In this document: positions 43,069 through 51,952 of the stretch, piece after piece
Numbering within the stretch: the first letter of the stretch is position 1
Layout of the letters: every line of letters starts with the position of its first letter
Assembly (NCBI RefSeq): GCF_044762855.1
Contig: NZ_JBIWFB010000010.1
Location: 62,001-126,000, forward strand
DNA length: 64,000 nt
Source of the DNA: Psychrobacillus sp044762855
GTDB lineage: Bacteria; Bacillota; Bacilli; Bacillales_A; Planococcaceae
Direction: 5' to 3'
The notes under the pieces: model-generated
The model's database searches: none
The model's input: the letters and a program-made list of their open reading frames with translations, nothing else
What the model was told of the DNA's origin: nothing
Made by a program: the position numbers and the translations under genes

Positions 43069-43809
43069 TTACCGCAAATAGTCTAACGCAGATTCCACCT
43101 CAAAAATCCCGCTTTCTAGCAAAAATTGCCTTACTAAATAAATATGTGCTGCTCCAATCAGCAAAAGAATTCGATCATCCGATTCTGTAATCAATCTGGT
43201 AAGATTTGAATAAATGGTCAAATTCCGCTGGTACCACCATCTCATCCAATCGATTCCTATATAATCAGTTTCTGTTCCGATACGAGCTACTTGCATATAA
43301 AGTTCGTGATCATTTTTTACTCTTTTTTCTTGATTTATATGCATTAACATGTCAAGAATCGTATGATCTTTTGATGGGAAATCCATTATTTTCGGAAGAT
43401 ATTCTTCCATTATCAATTTATATAATACGGATTGATTGCTTTTTGCCCATTTCAAAACTTCTCCAATGTCTCTTTGTCCTATATCTCCCATCCAATCGAC
43501 AGGATATATTCGCTCGTTCTCCATTTTGGCACTAAGTCGAAAGCCAATTTGTTGAATTTCATTTGTATTTAATTCCAATGAATTGTTTATATATTGGTGA
43601 TACATAGTATTTAGTTCATTATCCGTTTCCTTCACTGCTTCTACCGCTACCTTATTAGGTTGAAATGCACTTAATTTTCGCATGACTTCTTCTATTTCTA
43701 TTTGCTTCTTTGGAGATAACACATTATCTATGTCGAATTGATTCATATCTGATGAGCCACCCATATGAAACACTCCAACTAGCAGAATCTTTGGCTTCGT
43801 GCTATTCAT
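43069..43809 (-). CDS. DUF5694 family protein (TraB-like fold)
   Basis: A 246-aa protein with ILLVGVFHMGG near the start and ILLLIGAAHIYLVRQFL near the end. These GxxH segments and the intervening VAVEAVKET recall the TraB/ChaN group and the DUF5694 family. The biochemical role is unknown. Its ATG overlaps the Nudix stop by 4 nt, so the two genes are translationally coupled. Confidence 0.75.
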   Translation of the reverse strand: MNSTKPKILLVGVFHMGGSSDMNQFDIDNVLSPKKQIEIEEVMRKLSAFQPNKVAVEAVKETDNELNTMYHQYINNSLELNTNEIQQIGFRLSAKMENERIYPVDWMGDIGQRDIGEVLKWAKSNQSVLYKLIMEEYLPKIMDFPSKDHTILDMLMHINQEKRVKNDHELYMQVARIGTETDYIGIDWMRWWYQRNLTIYSNLTRLITESDDRILLLIGAAHIYLVRQFLLESGIFEVESALDYLR

Positions 43810-44360
43810 ATCTTCTCCTTAACCAGTAGGTGCGATTTAGCCATATAATAAGCACTCACCGTGAATAACTGATTGATCTCACCTGTTGCAATCATGGCTT
43901 CTATATCATTCAAATCTATTAAATACACATCAATAAATTCTGTAGGATCTAGTTCTTGATCAAAAGCCTTATATGCATCTACAACTAAAAAGGTAATTAC
44001 TTTATTGGTTTGAGTTGCCGGATTAACATAAAATTCTCCCAATAATATAGGCTTTTCTTCTGAAATAAATCCCGTTTCTTCTCTTAGCTCTCTTACAATA
44101 GCATTTTCGAATGTTTCATTTTCCTCAGGCTTACCAGCCGGTATTTCTAAAAAGAAGTCTTGTGCAGCATATCTATACTGTCTAACAAGGACAATCTTTT
44201 TTTCTTCAGTGACCACGATTGCATTTACCCAGTCAGCGTATTCATTGACATAATAATTCTCTATTATTTGTCCATCTGGAAGTTCACATTCATCTTTCCG
44301 TAAATTGCCGAATGGTGTTTTATAAACATAATTAGAATCGAGAGTTTTCCAATTGTTCAT
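43806..44360 (-). CDS. Nudix hydrolase (ADP-ribose pyrophosphatase-like)
   Basis: A 184-aa protein with a complete Nudix box, GKPEENETFENAIVRELREETGF (G-x5-E-x7-REL-x-EE-x-G-F). The upstream IPAG and the YVNPATQTNKV stretch match ADP-ribose/GDP-mannose pyrophosphatases such as NudF. Coupled to the DUF5694 gene. A good ribosome-binding site (TAGGAGA) precedes the ATG. Confidence 0.85.
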   Translation of the reverse strand: MNNWKTLDSNYVYKTPFGNLRKDECELPDGQIIENYYVNEYADWVNAIVVTEEKKIVLVRQYRYAAQDFFLEIPAGKPEENETFENAIVRELREETGFISEEKPILLGEFYVNPATQTNKVITFLVVDAYKAFDQELDPTEFIDVYLIDLNDIEAMIATGEINQLFTVSAYYMAKSHLLVKEKI

Positions 44361-44406
44361 CTGATATTCTCCTAACGATATTTAATATAATTAACCGCAA
44401 TAGCCA

Positions 44407-45189
44407 CTAAAAAAACTCATACAATCCTTCATCAAAATACGCAAACTCTTCTGTTGTTATAGTTTGAAGCTCATAGCCTTTATAAAATGCATTAATCATT
44501 TCTTGATTGTTTTGAATAGATCGGATAGCTAGTGCAATATCATAACGCGGATCTCCATAAGCAGCTCCTGCTAAATCGATTAACATATGTACCTTTCCAT
44601 CTACAACAAGCACATTATCTATTGTACAATCACCATGTATCAACGTTTGTTTAGAAGGAATAGGCTTTTGCCTTTTTAATTTCTCCAGTAATGATTGATC
44701 ACCATCCACCTCATAGTTTTGCAGATTATAGGTTGCAACTTCTAATTGCTCATCTAACCAGGACCTTTCTGTGACCCATGAAGCCGGAGCTTGCGTTTGG
44801 TGTAATTGTTTTAAAAGCACACCGAAACTTTCTATCAATGCGAGTTTTTCTGAATCATTCGAAGTTTGTTGAAGGGCTTCCCTTAATGGGATTCCATTTT
44901 CCTGACTCATGAGTAAAAAGCTCTCTACTTTCGTTTCATTAAATTGATAGAAAATAGGAATTGGTAAGTTTGTTTCTTCATTTAAGCATTTTATAGTAAC
45001 TGCTTCTTTTTTAAGCCAGTCTCTATACGGTGACTTTTTTGCAATCTTGCAAACAAATTGTCCCTTATCAGTTTGCACGAAAATTACTTCTGAAGTTGCT
45101 CCTTGCCTTTTAGGAAATGAAAATGACTGTACTTTACTTAATATTGGTTCAAAAAATTCCAATATCGCTGGATTAATATGTTGATTCAT
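44407..45189 (-). CDS. Aminoglycoside phosphotransferase-family kinase
   Basis: A 260-aa protein kinase-fold enzyme with the catalytic loop HGDCTIDNVLVVDG and the metal-binding IDLAGAAYGDPRYDIALA. Many members phosphorylate choline-like or sugar substrates rather than drugs, so antibiotic resistance should not be assumed. AAGGAG stands 8 nt before the ATG. It ends 46 bp before the Nudix gene and may be co-transcribed. Confidence 0.82.
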   Translation of the reverse strand: MNQHINPAILEFFEPILSKVQSFSFPKRQGATSEVIFVQTDKGQFVCKIAKKSPYRDWLKKEAVTIKCLNEETNLPIPIFYQFNETKVESFLLMSQENGIPLREALQQTSNDSEKLALIESFGVLLKQLHQTQAPASWVTERSWLDEQLEVATYNLQNYEVDGDQSLLEKLKRQKPIPSKQTLIHGDCTIDNVLVVDGKVHMLIDLAGAAYGDPRYDIALAIRSIQNNQEMINAFYKGYELQTITTEEFAYFDEGLYEFF

Positions 45190-45308
45190 AGGCAGCTCCT
45201 TTTAATTTGTTCTGACATAAAGATGAAAGCACAAAAAACTGGGCAATTACATATGATGCAAAGAATGTGCCTACATCACATTACAATCGAAAAAAGGCAG
45301 GTTGAGTC

Positions 45309-45947
45309 ATGGATTCTTCTTTCGACTACTCTTCCCCATCCGCCCAGTTTACTTTTGATGTAAATAACAATCTCTTCTTTCAAAAAGACAATTATAACTT
45401 TATGAATATTCTAGGTGTCGAGCAGCTTAATACATTGGACAATTTATCATTGATTGATATTTTTCTTAGTACGAACAATAATATTGAACCACATTACCAT
45501 CCAAATGCTTCGGAGTTAGTATATTGTATTTCTGGTGCAATGGCTGTTTCTATCTTGAACCCTTTTACAAAACAATATCAGCACTACACCATTACGCCTG
45601 GCCAAGTAGCGAATATTCCACAAGGCTGGTGGCATTACCAAATGGCTACAGAAGATCGGACACATGTACTGGCTATTTTTAATGCTCCTACTCCTGAAGT
45701 AATTTTAGGTTCCGATATTTTAAAATTAACGCCCCCTGAGATTATGGCGCACACATATTGTATGGACGAAAATGAATGGAAACAAGCGATTGAACCAGTT
45801 CAAGCACCAACCTATATTGGACCACCGAAAAATTGTAACAAAAGAACAGCAAGCAACACACAGTATTATCCAAATTATATACATCCTAATGTCAATCAAT
45901 GGTATCCGGCGGTACAATACATCCCATATAACCATCCGACTTGTTAG
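45309..45947 (+). CDS. Cupin-domain protein with Asn/Tyr/Pro-rich tail
   Basis: A 212-aa protein with one cupin fold: IEPHYHPNASELVYCISGAMAVS (motif 1, two His and Glu) and ANIPQGWWHYQMA (motif 2, His). The last 40 residues are rich in Asn, Tyr and Pro (QYYPNYIHPNVNQWYPAV), a composition seen in spore coat and surface proteins. The N-terminal segment before the cupin is also uncommon. A spore-associated role is a guess. Ribosome-binding site (GGCAGG) is weak. Confidence 0.8.
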   Translation: MDSSFDYSSPSAQFTFDVNNNLFFQKDNYNFMNILGVEQLNTLDNLSLIDIFLSTNNNIEPHYHPNASELVYCISGAMAVSILNPFTKQYQHYTITPGQVANIPQGWWHYQMATEDRTHVLAIFNAPTPEVILGSDILKLTPPEIMAHTYCMDENEWKQAIEPVQAPTYIGPPKNCNKRTASNTQYYPNYIHPNVNQWYPAVQYIPYNHPTC

Positions 45948-45951
45948 CGCA

Positions 45952-46374
45952 TTATTTTTGTTCACTGCGCAAACCATCGCTCATAAAATATACAAATGAT
46001 AAATAAAACGGGTAACTTATGAACTGAGCTAGCAAGATTAATCCGGTTACTGGTGCTGGTGAATCCCCTCGGTTTGTAATGGGAAATAGATTTGCGAATA
46101 TGTATAAAAAGACGATTAAATAGGGTACCCAAAGAATGGCTGTCCAATATTTCGAATTCCGATTTCGCAGCCATTTCTTATTGAAAAAATAAATCAAATA
46201 AGTGAGTAGCATAAAGCCAACGATATGGATAACACCAGTCATTAGGTTTATCGAGCCCGTTTGCCATTCACTAATACGCCAAATCCGATAAAAATTTAAC
46301 TGTAACTCAATTGAAATAAATAACATAAACGCATAGTAAGCACTTACTAAATTCAACTTTCCAAAATATTGCAC
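45952..46374 (-). CDS. Four-helix membrane protein, unknown
   Basis: About 140 aa with four predicted membrane helices (including AYYAFMLFISIEL, VIHIVGFMLLTYLIYFF, ILWVPYLIVFLYIFANLF and LILLAQFISYPFYLSF). I prefer GTG 46374, 9 nt after a strong GGAAGGAG, over ATG 46413, which has only a distant GAAGGGG. It overlaps no gene and ends 4 bp from the convergent cupin gene. No family recognised. Confidence 0.6.
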   Translation of the reverse strand: MQYFGKLNLVSAYYAFMLFISIELQLNFYRIWRISEWQTGSINLMTGVIHIVGFMLLTYLIYFFNKKWLRNRNSKYWTAILWVPYLIVFLYIFANLFPITNRGDSPAPVTGLILLAQFISYPFYLSFVYFMSDGLRSEQK

Positions 46375-46451
46375 CCTGAAGAGCTCCTTCCTATATATAG
46401 TAATATTCTCCATATTGTCAGAAACCCCTTCACCAAATGATTTTATTTCAC

Positions 46452-46489
46452 AAAAAAAGACTGCTAGATAAAGAATTATCCATGCAGTC
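46452..46489 (-). terminator. Terminator of hslO
   Basis: GACTGC / GCAGTC stem with a 19-nt AT-rich loop, followed by seven T on the minus strand. Confidence 0.7.
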
Positions 46490-46500
46490 CAAAAAGTTTC

Positions 46501-47379
46501 TTAAATTGTTTCCTCTAATAATTGCTGTAAATCATCTTTTGTAAATAAATAATACTCATTACAAAAATGGCATTGAGCTTCTGCTTGTCCGTCTTCTTCC
46601 ATCATATCTTGTATTTCTTCTTGTCCTAAACTTATTATCGCATTAGCGATTCGCTCTCTTGAACATTGACACTGAAAATGAATAGGCAATTTTTCGAGGA
46701 TACTTACATTACCTGCCCCAAGCACTACTTCTAACATCTCTTCTGGTGTGAGCCCATCTTTTACCATCGAAGTAATCGAAGGGATCTGTTGCAAACGATT
46801 TTCGAGCAATTCAATCGTTTCAATCGAAGTTCCAGGTAATAATTGAATGATAAAGCCACCTGCTGCTTGAATCGTATCATCCTCGTTTACAAGGACTCCT
46901 ACCCCAACAGACGAAGGAGTTTGCTCCGAGTTCATAATATACGATGTAAAGTCTTCCCCGATTTCTCCCGTTTCAATAGGAACTTGTCCAACAAATGGCT
47001 GATTCATCCCGACGTCCTTCGAAACAGAAAGAGTTCCGTTTGTTCCAACCGCACGTCTTACATCTAATTTACCTGACTCTGTCATTTCAAAATGGGTTTG
47101 TGGGTAAGATACATAGCCACGCACTTCCCCTTTTGCATTTGCGTCCACAAGAATGGTACCAATGGGACCTCCACCATCAATTTTAATCGTTAATTTTTCT
47201 TCACCTTTCATCATTGCACCTAGGATGGCCCCTGCTGTCATAGATCTTCCAAGCGCTACTGAGGAAGTTGGTAGTGTCTCATGACGGCGTTGTGCTTCAC
47301 TAACTGTTTCAGTTGATCGAATGGCATATGCCCTAACTTGATCTTGAAGCGCAATTGCCTTTACTACATAATCATTCAT
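46501..47379 (-). CDS. hslO: Redox-regulated chaperone Hsp33
   Basis: A 292-aa holdase activated by oxidation. The C-terminal zinc switch is complete: CQCS near residue 236 and CHFC near 269, the family C-x-C and C-x-x-C. N-terminal MNDYVVKAIALQDQVRAYAIRST is typical of HslO. A perfect Spo0A-type box (TTTGTCGAA) lies 20 bp upstream; its relevance is uncertain. Confidence 0.96.
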   Translation of the reverse strand: MNDYVVKAIALQDQVRAYAIRSTETVSEAQRRHETLPTSSVALGRSMTAGAILGAMMKGEEKLTIKIDGGGPIGTILVDANAKGEVRGYVSYPQTHFEMTESGKLDVRRAVGTNGTLSVSKDVGMNQPFVGQVPIETGEIGEDFTSYIMNSEQTPSSVGVGVLVNEDDTIQAAGGFIIQLLPGTSIETIELLENRLQQIPSITSMVKDGLTPEEMLEVVLGAGNVSILEKLPIHFQCQCSRERIANAIISLGQEEIQDMMEEDGQAEAQCHFCNEYYLFTKDDLQQLLEETI

Positions 47380-47398
47380 ATTTTTTCTCCTTCCATAA

Positions 47399-47407
47399 TT
47401 TGTCGAA
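47399..47407 (+). promoter_or_regulatory. Spo0A-box match
   Basis: TTTGTCGAA matches the 0A-box consensus exactly, 20 bp before the hslO start. A single box in AT-rich DNA can arise by chance. Confidence 0.3.
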
Positions 47408-47583
47408 AAATTTAACTTTCTACATGCTCATACGATAAAGTGTAGCTCACCATAAGTAAATAGATTTAAATTCTTAGCAAAAGTCAATTAATATCCTTCC
47501 AATTCATCTAGCTATAAAGATTCATTTTTGCTTGTTTTTCAAAATATACGTATAACTTGTGACAACTTTATGAATTTATGACT

Positions 47584-47604
47584 TTTTGTCACCATGCGAC
47601 AAAA
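47584..47604. promoter_or_regulatory. Inverted repeat with 0A-box-like halves upstream of the spo0E-like gene
   Basis: TTTTGTC-N7-GACAAAA is a perfect 7-bp inverted repeat. Each arm carries TTTGTC, the first two thirds of the Spo0A box. It lies 100 bp before the Spo0E-like start. The rest of the 324-bp gap is AT-rich and shows nothing else clear. Confidence 0.35.
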
Positions 47605-47703
47605 TTTGCATTTTCTATAGTTTACAATGTAAAAGTTGGTTTAGAAACCACAAAAAAAACGGATATGGTTTATCGATTTAAAATATTATTTGGAGGAAAG
47701 ATC

Positions 47704-47868
47704 GTGTATAGTTACTTAGATGAAAAAGCTTTATTGTTTCAAATTGCAATAAAAAGAAAAATCATGTACAAAAAAGCGAAAGACTATGGATTTACACATC
47801 CCACTGTCGTATCATGTAGTCAAGAACTGGATGAATTATTAAACAAATATCAAAAAATAGCGTCATAG
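47704..47868 (+). CDS. Spo0E-family aspartyl-phosphate phosphatase
   Basis: A 54-aa protein starting at GTG 47704, 7 nt after GGAGG; the longer open frame upstream is not supported. Two helices with the family signature SQELDELLNKYQ are preceded by IKRKIMYKKAKDYGFTHPTVVSCS. Spo0E-type proteins dephosphorylate Spo0A-P and so delay sporulation. It is followed by a strong terminator. The nearby 0A-like inverted repeat could give feedback control (inference). Confidence 0.9.
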   Translation: MYSYLDEKALLFQIAIKRKIMYKKAKDYGFTHPTVVSCSQELDELLNKYQKIAS

Positions 47869-47930
47869 GTTAAGGAAAAATCAGTCATCTAAGATTTGCT
47901 TTCACTTACAATTCCATAAAATGTATACGC

Positions 47931-47967
47931 ACCCTCTAATGGTTTATTAGAGGGTCACTTTTTTTAT
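47931..47967 (+). terminator. Terminator after the spo0E-like gene
   Basis: ACCCTCTAAT / ATTAGAGGGT, a perfect 10-bp stem with a GGTTT loop, then CAC and seven T. Confidence 0.85.
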
Positions 47968-47981
47968 AAAAGAAGTAAAAG

Positions 47982-48038
47982 AACGCACCTCTATACAACC
48001 GGCTGCATCTTACAGCCTAGTTCGTATAATGATGCGTT
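47982..48038 (-). terminator. Long hairpin terminator of the FAD monooxygenase gene
   Basis: AACGCA / TGCGTT outer arms, TATAC / GTATA middle and GGCTG / CAGCC inner arms, followed by a T-rich tract on the minus strand. Confidence 0.65.
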
Positions 48039-48044
48039 AATTTA

Positions 48045-49127
48045 TTATACAGCGACAACAAAGTTCAAAGCAAATGTCTGTTCTTTCTCTATTTGGATTG
48101 CTTGTAACTTCTCTACTTCCAGTTTTCTTTGATTTGCACATTCCATATTATTCAGTTTGGAAATTAAATTTTTATCAATAAGAGATGCTAAGAAATCTGC
48201 ATCTTTTAATGAACTATTTAAACCAAAAGCTCCAGTTGGTGTCATCGTATGCACCGCGTCTCCGATTAAAGCAACACCCTTATTTCCCCAGCTTTTACTT
48301 GTAGAACTAAATACATCTAATAACACAAAATCTTTCCATGATTGAATAGAGTCTCGTACCGTTTCTTCCAACTCTGGAAATGCTTCCACTAGTTGATCTA
48401 TAAAAGGTGTAAACGGTTGTTTTCGTAACTTTGGAAATGAACCTTCTTCAATATTCCAACCGATTTGGATATACCCCTTCGCTTGGGTAAACAAAGATAA
48501 TTGTTTATCACCAATTAGTGCCATTCTGATCGAAGGTTCCCAATTGTCCGGAGCAGGAATTCTCGCCCAAAGTAGGTCAAATCCATGTTTTCTAATCGTT
48601 GTTTCAATTTCTGCTTTTTTTCGGACGGTTGAATATCGACCATCCGCGCCAACAACCAACTGGCAGTCTATGACCATTTCTTCACCATCACGCATCGCTC
48701 GAACTCCATGGTAATTGCCAGATTCATCTTTTAATAGTTCAACAACCTTCGTGTTCATCATCGAACTATAAGATGGATATTCTTCTGCTGCTTCTAGCAA
48801 GACAGATAACAAATGAATTTGTGGAACATGAATGCCTAAATGTCCTATTTGTGGATCTGGTAAAATGGTTTTAAAAGGTTTCCCTCCATGCCAATATTCT
48901 AGTTTTTCCATACGGAGTAAACCTTGTTTTTCTACTTGTTCAAAAAGTCCATGTTCTTTTAAAATCGTTTCGCCTTCTTCGTTTAAATGTTCACCGCGAA
49001 ACGCCTTTCCTACAGCCGCATGTTGTTCTAGCAGCAAGACCGAAACATCTTTCTTAGCAAGCAAATACGCAAGTAACGCTCCTCCTGGACCTGCCCCTAC
49101 AATACAAACATCTACTTTATAGTTCAC
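48045..49127 (-). CDS. FAD-dependent monooxygenase (UbiH/PHBH family)
   Basis: A 360-aa aromatic-ring-type hydroxylase. N-terminal VCIVGAGPGGALLAYLLAKK binds FAD, VVGADGRYSTVRK is the DG motif and ALIGDAVHTMTPTGAFGLNSSLKDA is the GD motif. Start is GTG 49127, 8 nt after AGGAGG. A compact inverted repeat upstream suggests control by a HxlR/MarR/TetR-type repressor. The substrate cannot be inferred; no aromatic-degradation genes adjoin. Confidence 0.85.
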   Translation of the reverse strand: MNYKVDVCIVGAGPGGALLAYLLAKKDVSVLLLEQHAAVGKAFRGEHLNEEGETILKEHGLFEQVEKQGLLRMEKLEYWHGGKPFKTILPDPQIGHLGIHVPQIHLLSVLLEAAEEYPSYSSMMNTKVVELLKDESGNYHGVRAMRDGEEMVIDCQLVVGADGRYSTVRKKAEIETTIRKHGFDLLWARIPAPDNWEPSIRMALIGDKQLSLFTQAKGYIQIGWNIEEGSFPKLRKQPFTPFIDQLVEAFPELEETVRDSIQSWKDFVLLDVFSSTSKSWGNKGVALIGDAVHTMTPTGAFGLNSSLKDADFLASLIDKNLISKLNNMECANQRKLEVEKLQAIQIEKEQTFALNFVVAV

Positions 49128-49191
49128 TTCACAATCCTCCTGCTATGGACTATCAACCATGTTCTCGTCGTTTTATCCATTAAAACATTTA

Positions 49192-49208
49192 ACTTACCTA
49201 TCGTAAGT
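49192..49208. promoter_or_regulatory. Inverted repeat upstream of the FAD monooxygenase gene
   Basis: ACTTAC-CTATC-GTAAGT, 65 bp before the start codon, followed by a second TAAGT. The arm sequence resembles operators of HxlR/DUF24-type repressors. Confidence 0.4.
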
Positions 49209-49306
49209 AAGTATATAATTACAATCTACTTTAGTCAAATGAAAAACAATAGAAAAAGCCGCACCGTATCTATGACAGGGCGACTTATACTATTCTATCA
49301 TAACTG

Positions 49307-51373
49307 TTAATAAATATCTCTGTCCCAAAATCGTTGTTGTGTAATAGCCTGGAGGAACATTTTATCGAAATCATCATTGTCGGAAGCAAATATAATTCCA
49401 GGTCCTGCTTTTGCACTTGATGCATCAAAAAATGGCACTCCTGTTGTTGCTACACCAATCGGTTTAAAATGCTTGAACGTTTCATCTATAAAGTTAGTTA
49501 CATCTGAATTGAATTTCCCTTGATTTTCAGCAGTCCCTCCAATTACATATATGGCATCAAATAAAACTGGGTCTGTTGTAAGGAAAGTTTCATTTACCCT
49601 TACTTTAAAACGATCTTTACTTCTAACTATGCCAAACTTCTCCGCAACAATCTTGAACTGTACGCCGTATCGTCTGAGCATCTTAACTACCTTTTCCACT
49701 TCATCCACATCGAATCCATTCCCCATAAGGACAGAAACTCTTAGCGTTTGAGGTACTTTTCTAGTGTTTGCTTGACTTAGTGCAGGAGAAGAGGCAGTAA
49801 CTTGTGACTGGGACCCAATTGGTCTGTTCACACCTATATTGTCTGCCACAATACTGGCCATTTCTAAGTCGACATGAGCGAACATATCTACCACTTGCTG
49901 CCTAACACTGCGATCATTGACTTTCCCTACTTCAAAAGAGAATGCATTAATAATATGCTGTTTTTCTGGAGGAGACATGCTATTCCAAAAAAGTCTTGCT
50001 TGTGAAAAATGATCTTTGAATGACTCACTTCTTGCTTGTATAACCCGCCCTTCCACTTTTTGTGCGTAGTGGACAAAGCCACCTTCTTTTGCGGTACTAG
50101 TGGAAGGTGTGTTGTTTGCTAAAGAATTTTTATGGTAGCTTACTTGCCCTACATTGATGGACTGGCGACTAAATCCATTACGCTGATTATTATGGAACGG
50201 ACAAATAGGACGGTTAATGGGGATTTCTGTAAAGTTCGGTCCGCCAAGCCGTAATAATTGTGTGTCAATATAAGAAAACAGCCTTCCTTGCAACAGCGGA
50301 TCATTCGTAAAGTCAATCCCAGGCACTAGATTTCCCGGGTGGAATGCCACTTGCTCTGTTTCCGCGAAAACATTGTCTACATTTCGGTTTAATGTCATCT
50401 TGCCGATTATTTTAACAGGCACTATTTCTTCTGGCCATATTTTCGTAGCATCTAAAATGTCGAAGTCAAACAAGAATTCATCCGCTTCGTTGATCATTTG
50501 GACACCTAATTCATATTCGGCAAAATTACCAGCTTCAATGGATTCCCATAAATCACGACGCTGGAAATCAGGATCTTTCCCAGCAATCTTTTGAGCTTCA
50601 TCCCAAACCAGCGAATGGACTCCTAATAGTGGTTTCCAATGAAACTTCACAAACTTTGCTAGCCCTTGAGCATTGACAAATCGAAAAGTATGAACACCAA
50701 AACCTTCCATCATACGATAGTTTTTCGGGATTGTGCGATCAGACATATGCCACATAATCATAGCCGCTGATTCTTGATTGTTTGCAACAAAATCCCAAAA
50801 AGTATCATGTGCTGAAGCTGCTTGTGGCATTTCATTATGTGGCTCAGGTTTTACCGCATGTATAAGATCTGGAAACTTTAAGGCATCTTGGATAAAAAAT
50901 ATAGGAATATTATTGCCAACTAAATCATAATTTCCTTCTTCGGTATAAAATTTCACCGCAAATCCGCGAACATCACGTACAGTGTCAGGAGAACCTGAAC
51001 TTCCAACAACATTTGAAAATCTAGTAAAGACAGGTGTCTTAGTTCCGGCTTTTTGCAGAAATCCTGCTTTTGTATATTCCGCCATCGATTCATACAATTC
51101 GAATTCCCCATGTGCTGCGTACCCTCTTGCATGCACTACTCTTTCTGGAATTCGTTCATGGTCGAAATGCGTAATTTTTTCCCTGAAGTGGAAATCCTCC
51201 ATAAGCGTCGGTCCGCGAACACCGGCTTTTAGTGATTCTTCGTCATTTGATACTTTTAAGCTTTGATTGGTCGTCATCTTTTTCCCGTCATTATTAACTC
51301 GAAACTGTTCTAATTGAAGATCCTTACTATTTTCATCCACTTTTCCTTTATCGTTTTCAGGCGTTTTATCCAC
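49307..51373 (-). CDS. katE: Large-subunit catalase with C-terminal DJ-1/PfpI-like domain
   Basis: Haem enzyme that breaks down hydrogen peroxide. 688 aa, the size of clade 2 catalases. The catalytic His is in RVVHARGYAAHGEFE and the distal Asn in YDLVGNNIPIFF; the haem-ligand Tyr is in RLFSYIDTQLLRLG. The last 150 residues (from VSVLMGNGFDVDEVEKVV) form the flavodoxin/DJ-1-like domain. Start chosen at GTG 51373, 5 nt after AAAGGGG; a TTG one codon earlier is also possible. Gene is single; no sigma-B promoter was evident to me. Symbol by similarity to HPII-type enzymes. Confidence 0.94.
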   Translation of the reverse strand: MDKTPENDKGKVDENSKDLQLEQFRVNNDGKKMTTNQSLKVSNDEESLKAGVRGPTLMEDFHFREKITHFDHERIPERVVHARGYAAHGEFELYESMAEYTKAGFLQKAGTKTPVFTRFSNVVGSSGSPDTVRDVRGFAVKFYTEEGNYDLVGNNIPIFFIQDALKFPDLIHAVKPEPHNEMPQAASAHDTFWDFVANNQESAAMIMWHMSDRTIPKNYRMMEGFGVHTFRFVNAQGLAKFVKFHWKPLLGVHSLVWDEAQKIAGKDPDFQRRDLWESIEAGNFAEYELGVQMINEADEFLFDFDILDATKIWPEEIVPVKIIGKMTLNRNVDNVFAETEQVAFHPGNLVPGIDFTNDPLLQGRLFSYIDTQLLRLGGPNFTEIPINRPICPFHNNQRNGFSRQSINVGQVSYHKNSLANNTPSTSTAKEGGFVHYAQKVEGRVIQARSESFKDHFSQARLFWNSMSPPEKQHIINAFSFEVGKVNDRSVRQQVVDMFAHVDLEMASIVADNIGVNRPIGSQSQVTASSPALSQANTRKVPQTLRVSVLMGNGFDVDEVEKVVKMLRRYGVQFKIVAEKFGIVRSKDRFKVRVNETFLTTDPVLFDAIYVIGGTAENQGKFNSDVTNFIDETFKHFKPIGVATTGVPFFDASSAKAGPGIIFASDNDDFDKMFLQAITQQRFWDRDIY

Positions 51374-51541
51374 CAAATCCCCTTTCTATCCGTGATTTTT
51401 TCTTCTATTTTGCCCTATGTATACTATATGTAAGGAATGTGCTACTTATTAAAGGCAGTTAGACGATGAACCTCTTATTTAACTTTTCCGTTTACTGAGC
51501 GAAATGGTGATGCTTTGAAAGAATGAGTGTAATTGTCATAA

Positions 51542-51890
51542 CAAAAGACAAAATTAGAAAGCACGCTTACATCCATTATTTCACTCGTTTCAGACAACAG
51601 TACTAGCGGGATACATATAAAGGATTTTCTAGCTTTTGACTGGGATAAGGCATTTTTGATAAGACCTTATACTTCTGAAGAAGAAATCGAAAAACAAATT
51701 GGCGTGGACTTCAAAGACGACAGCAATATTGGCTCAAGAGACGACATCTATTTATTGATATTTCTCAAAGATATTAATGTTGTTCAATACGAAGAATTAG
51801 CACGACAACAATGTGACTTTTCCATAAAAGAAGAAGAATATTTAACGCCATCTACCGATTTACTCTACTTTATAAGACATTCGAAATGTT
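51542..51890 (+). pseudogene. Remnant of a secreted/lipoprotein family gene
   Basis: The open frame after a TAA at 51539 contains FLAFDWDKAFLIRPYTSEEE, then IEKQIGVDFKDDSN, RDDIYLLIFLKD and VVQYEELARQQCDF, ending EEYLTPSTDLLYF. I recognise this as the core of a Bacillus lipoprotein family (FDWD...PYTP-E-E-x-IEKQ-G). There is no start codon with ribosome-binding site, no signal peptide and no lipobox cysteine upstream, so the 5' end is lost. The tail past 51890 reads into a terminator. The remaining 160 bp upstream to katE shows nothing recognisable. Confidence 0.6.
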
Positions 51891-51906
51891 ATTTGTTGCT
51901 CCAAAA

Positions 51907-51948
51907 AATAAGCGTATTGGAAATGGTTCCTCCAATACGCTTATTTTG
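51907..51948. terminator. Bidirectional terminator
   Basis: AATAAGCGTATTGG / CCAATACGCTTATT, perfect 14-bp arms, A-run on the left and T-run on the right. Ends the SDR operon on the minus strand. Confidence 0.85.
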
Positions 51949-51952
51949 CTTG

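Noticed and set aside
44407..45189. Aminoglycoside-resistance gene
   Set aside because: Only the general kinase-fold motifs are present; the family is broad and no resistance-specific residues or mobile context are seen.
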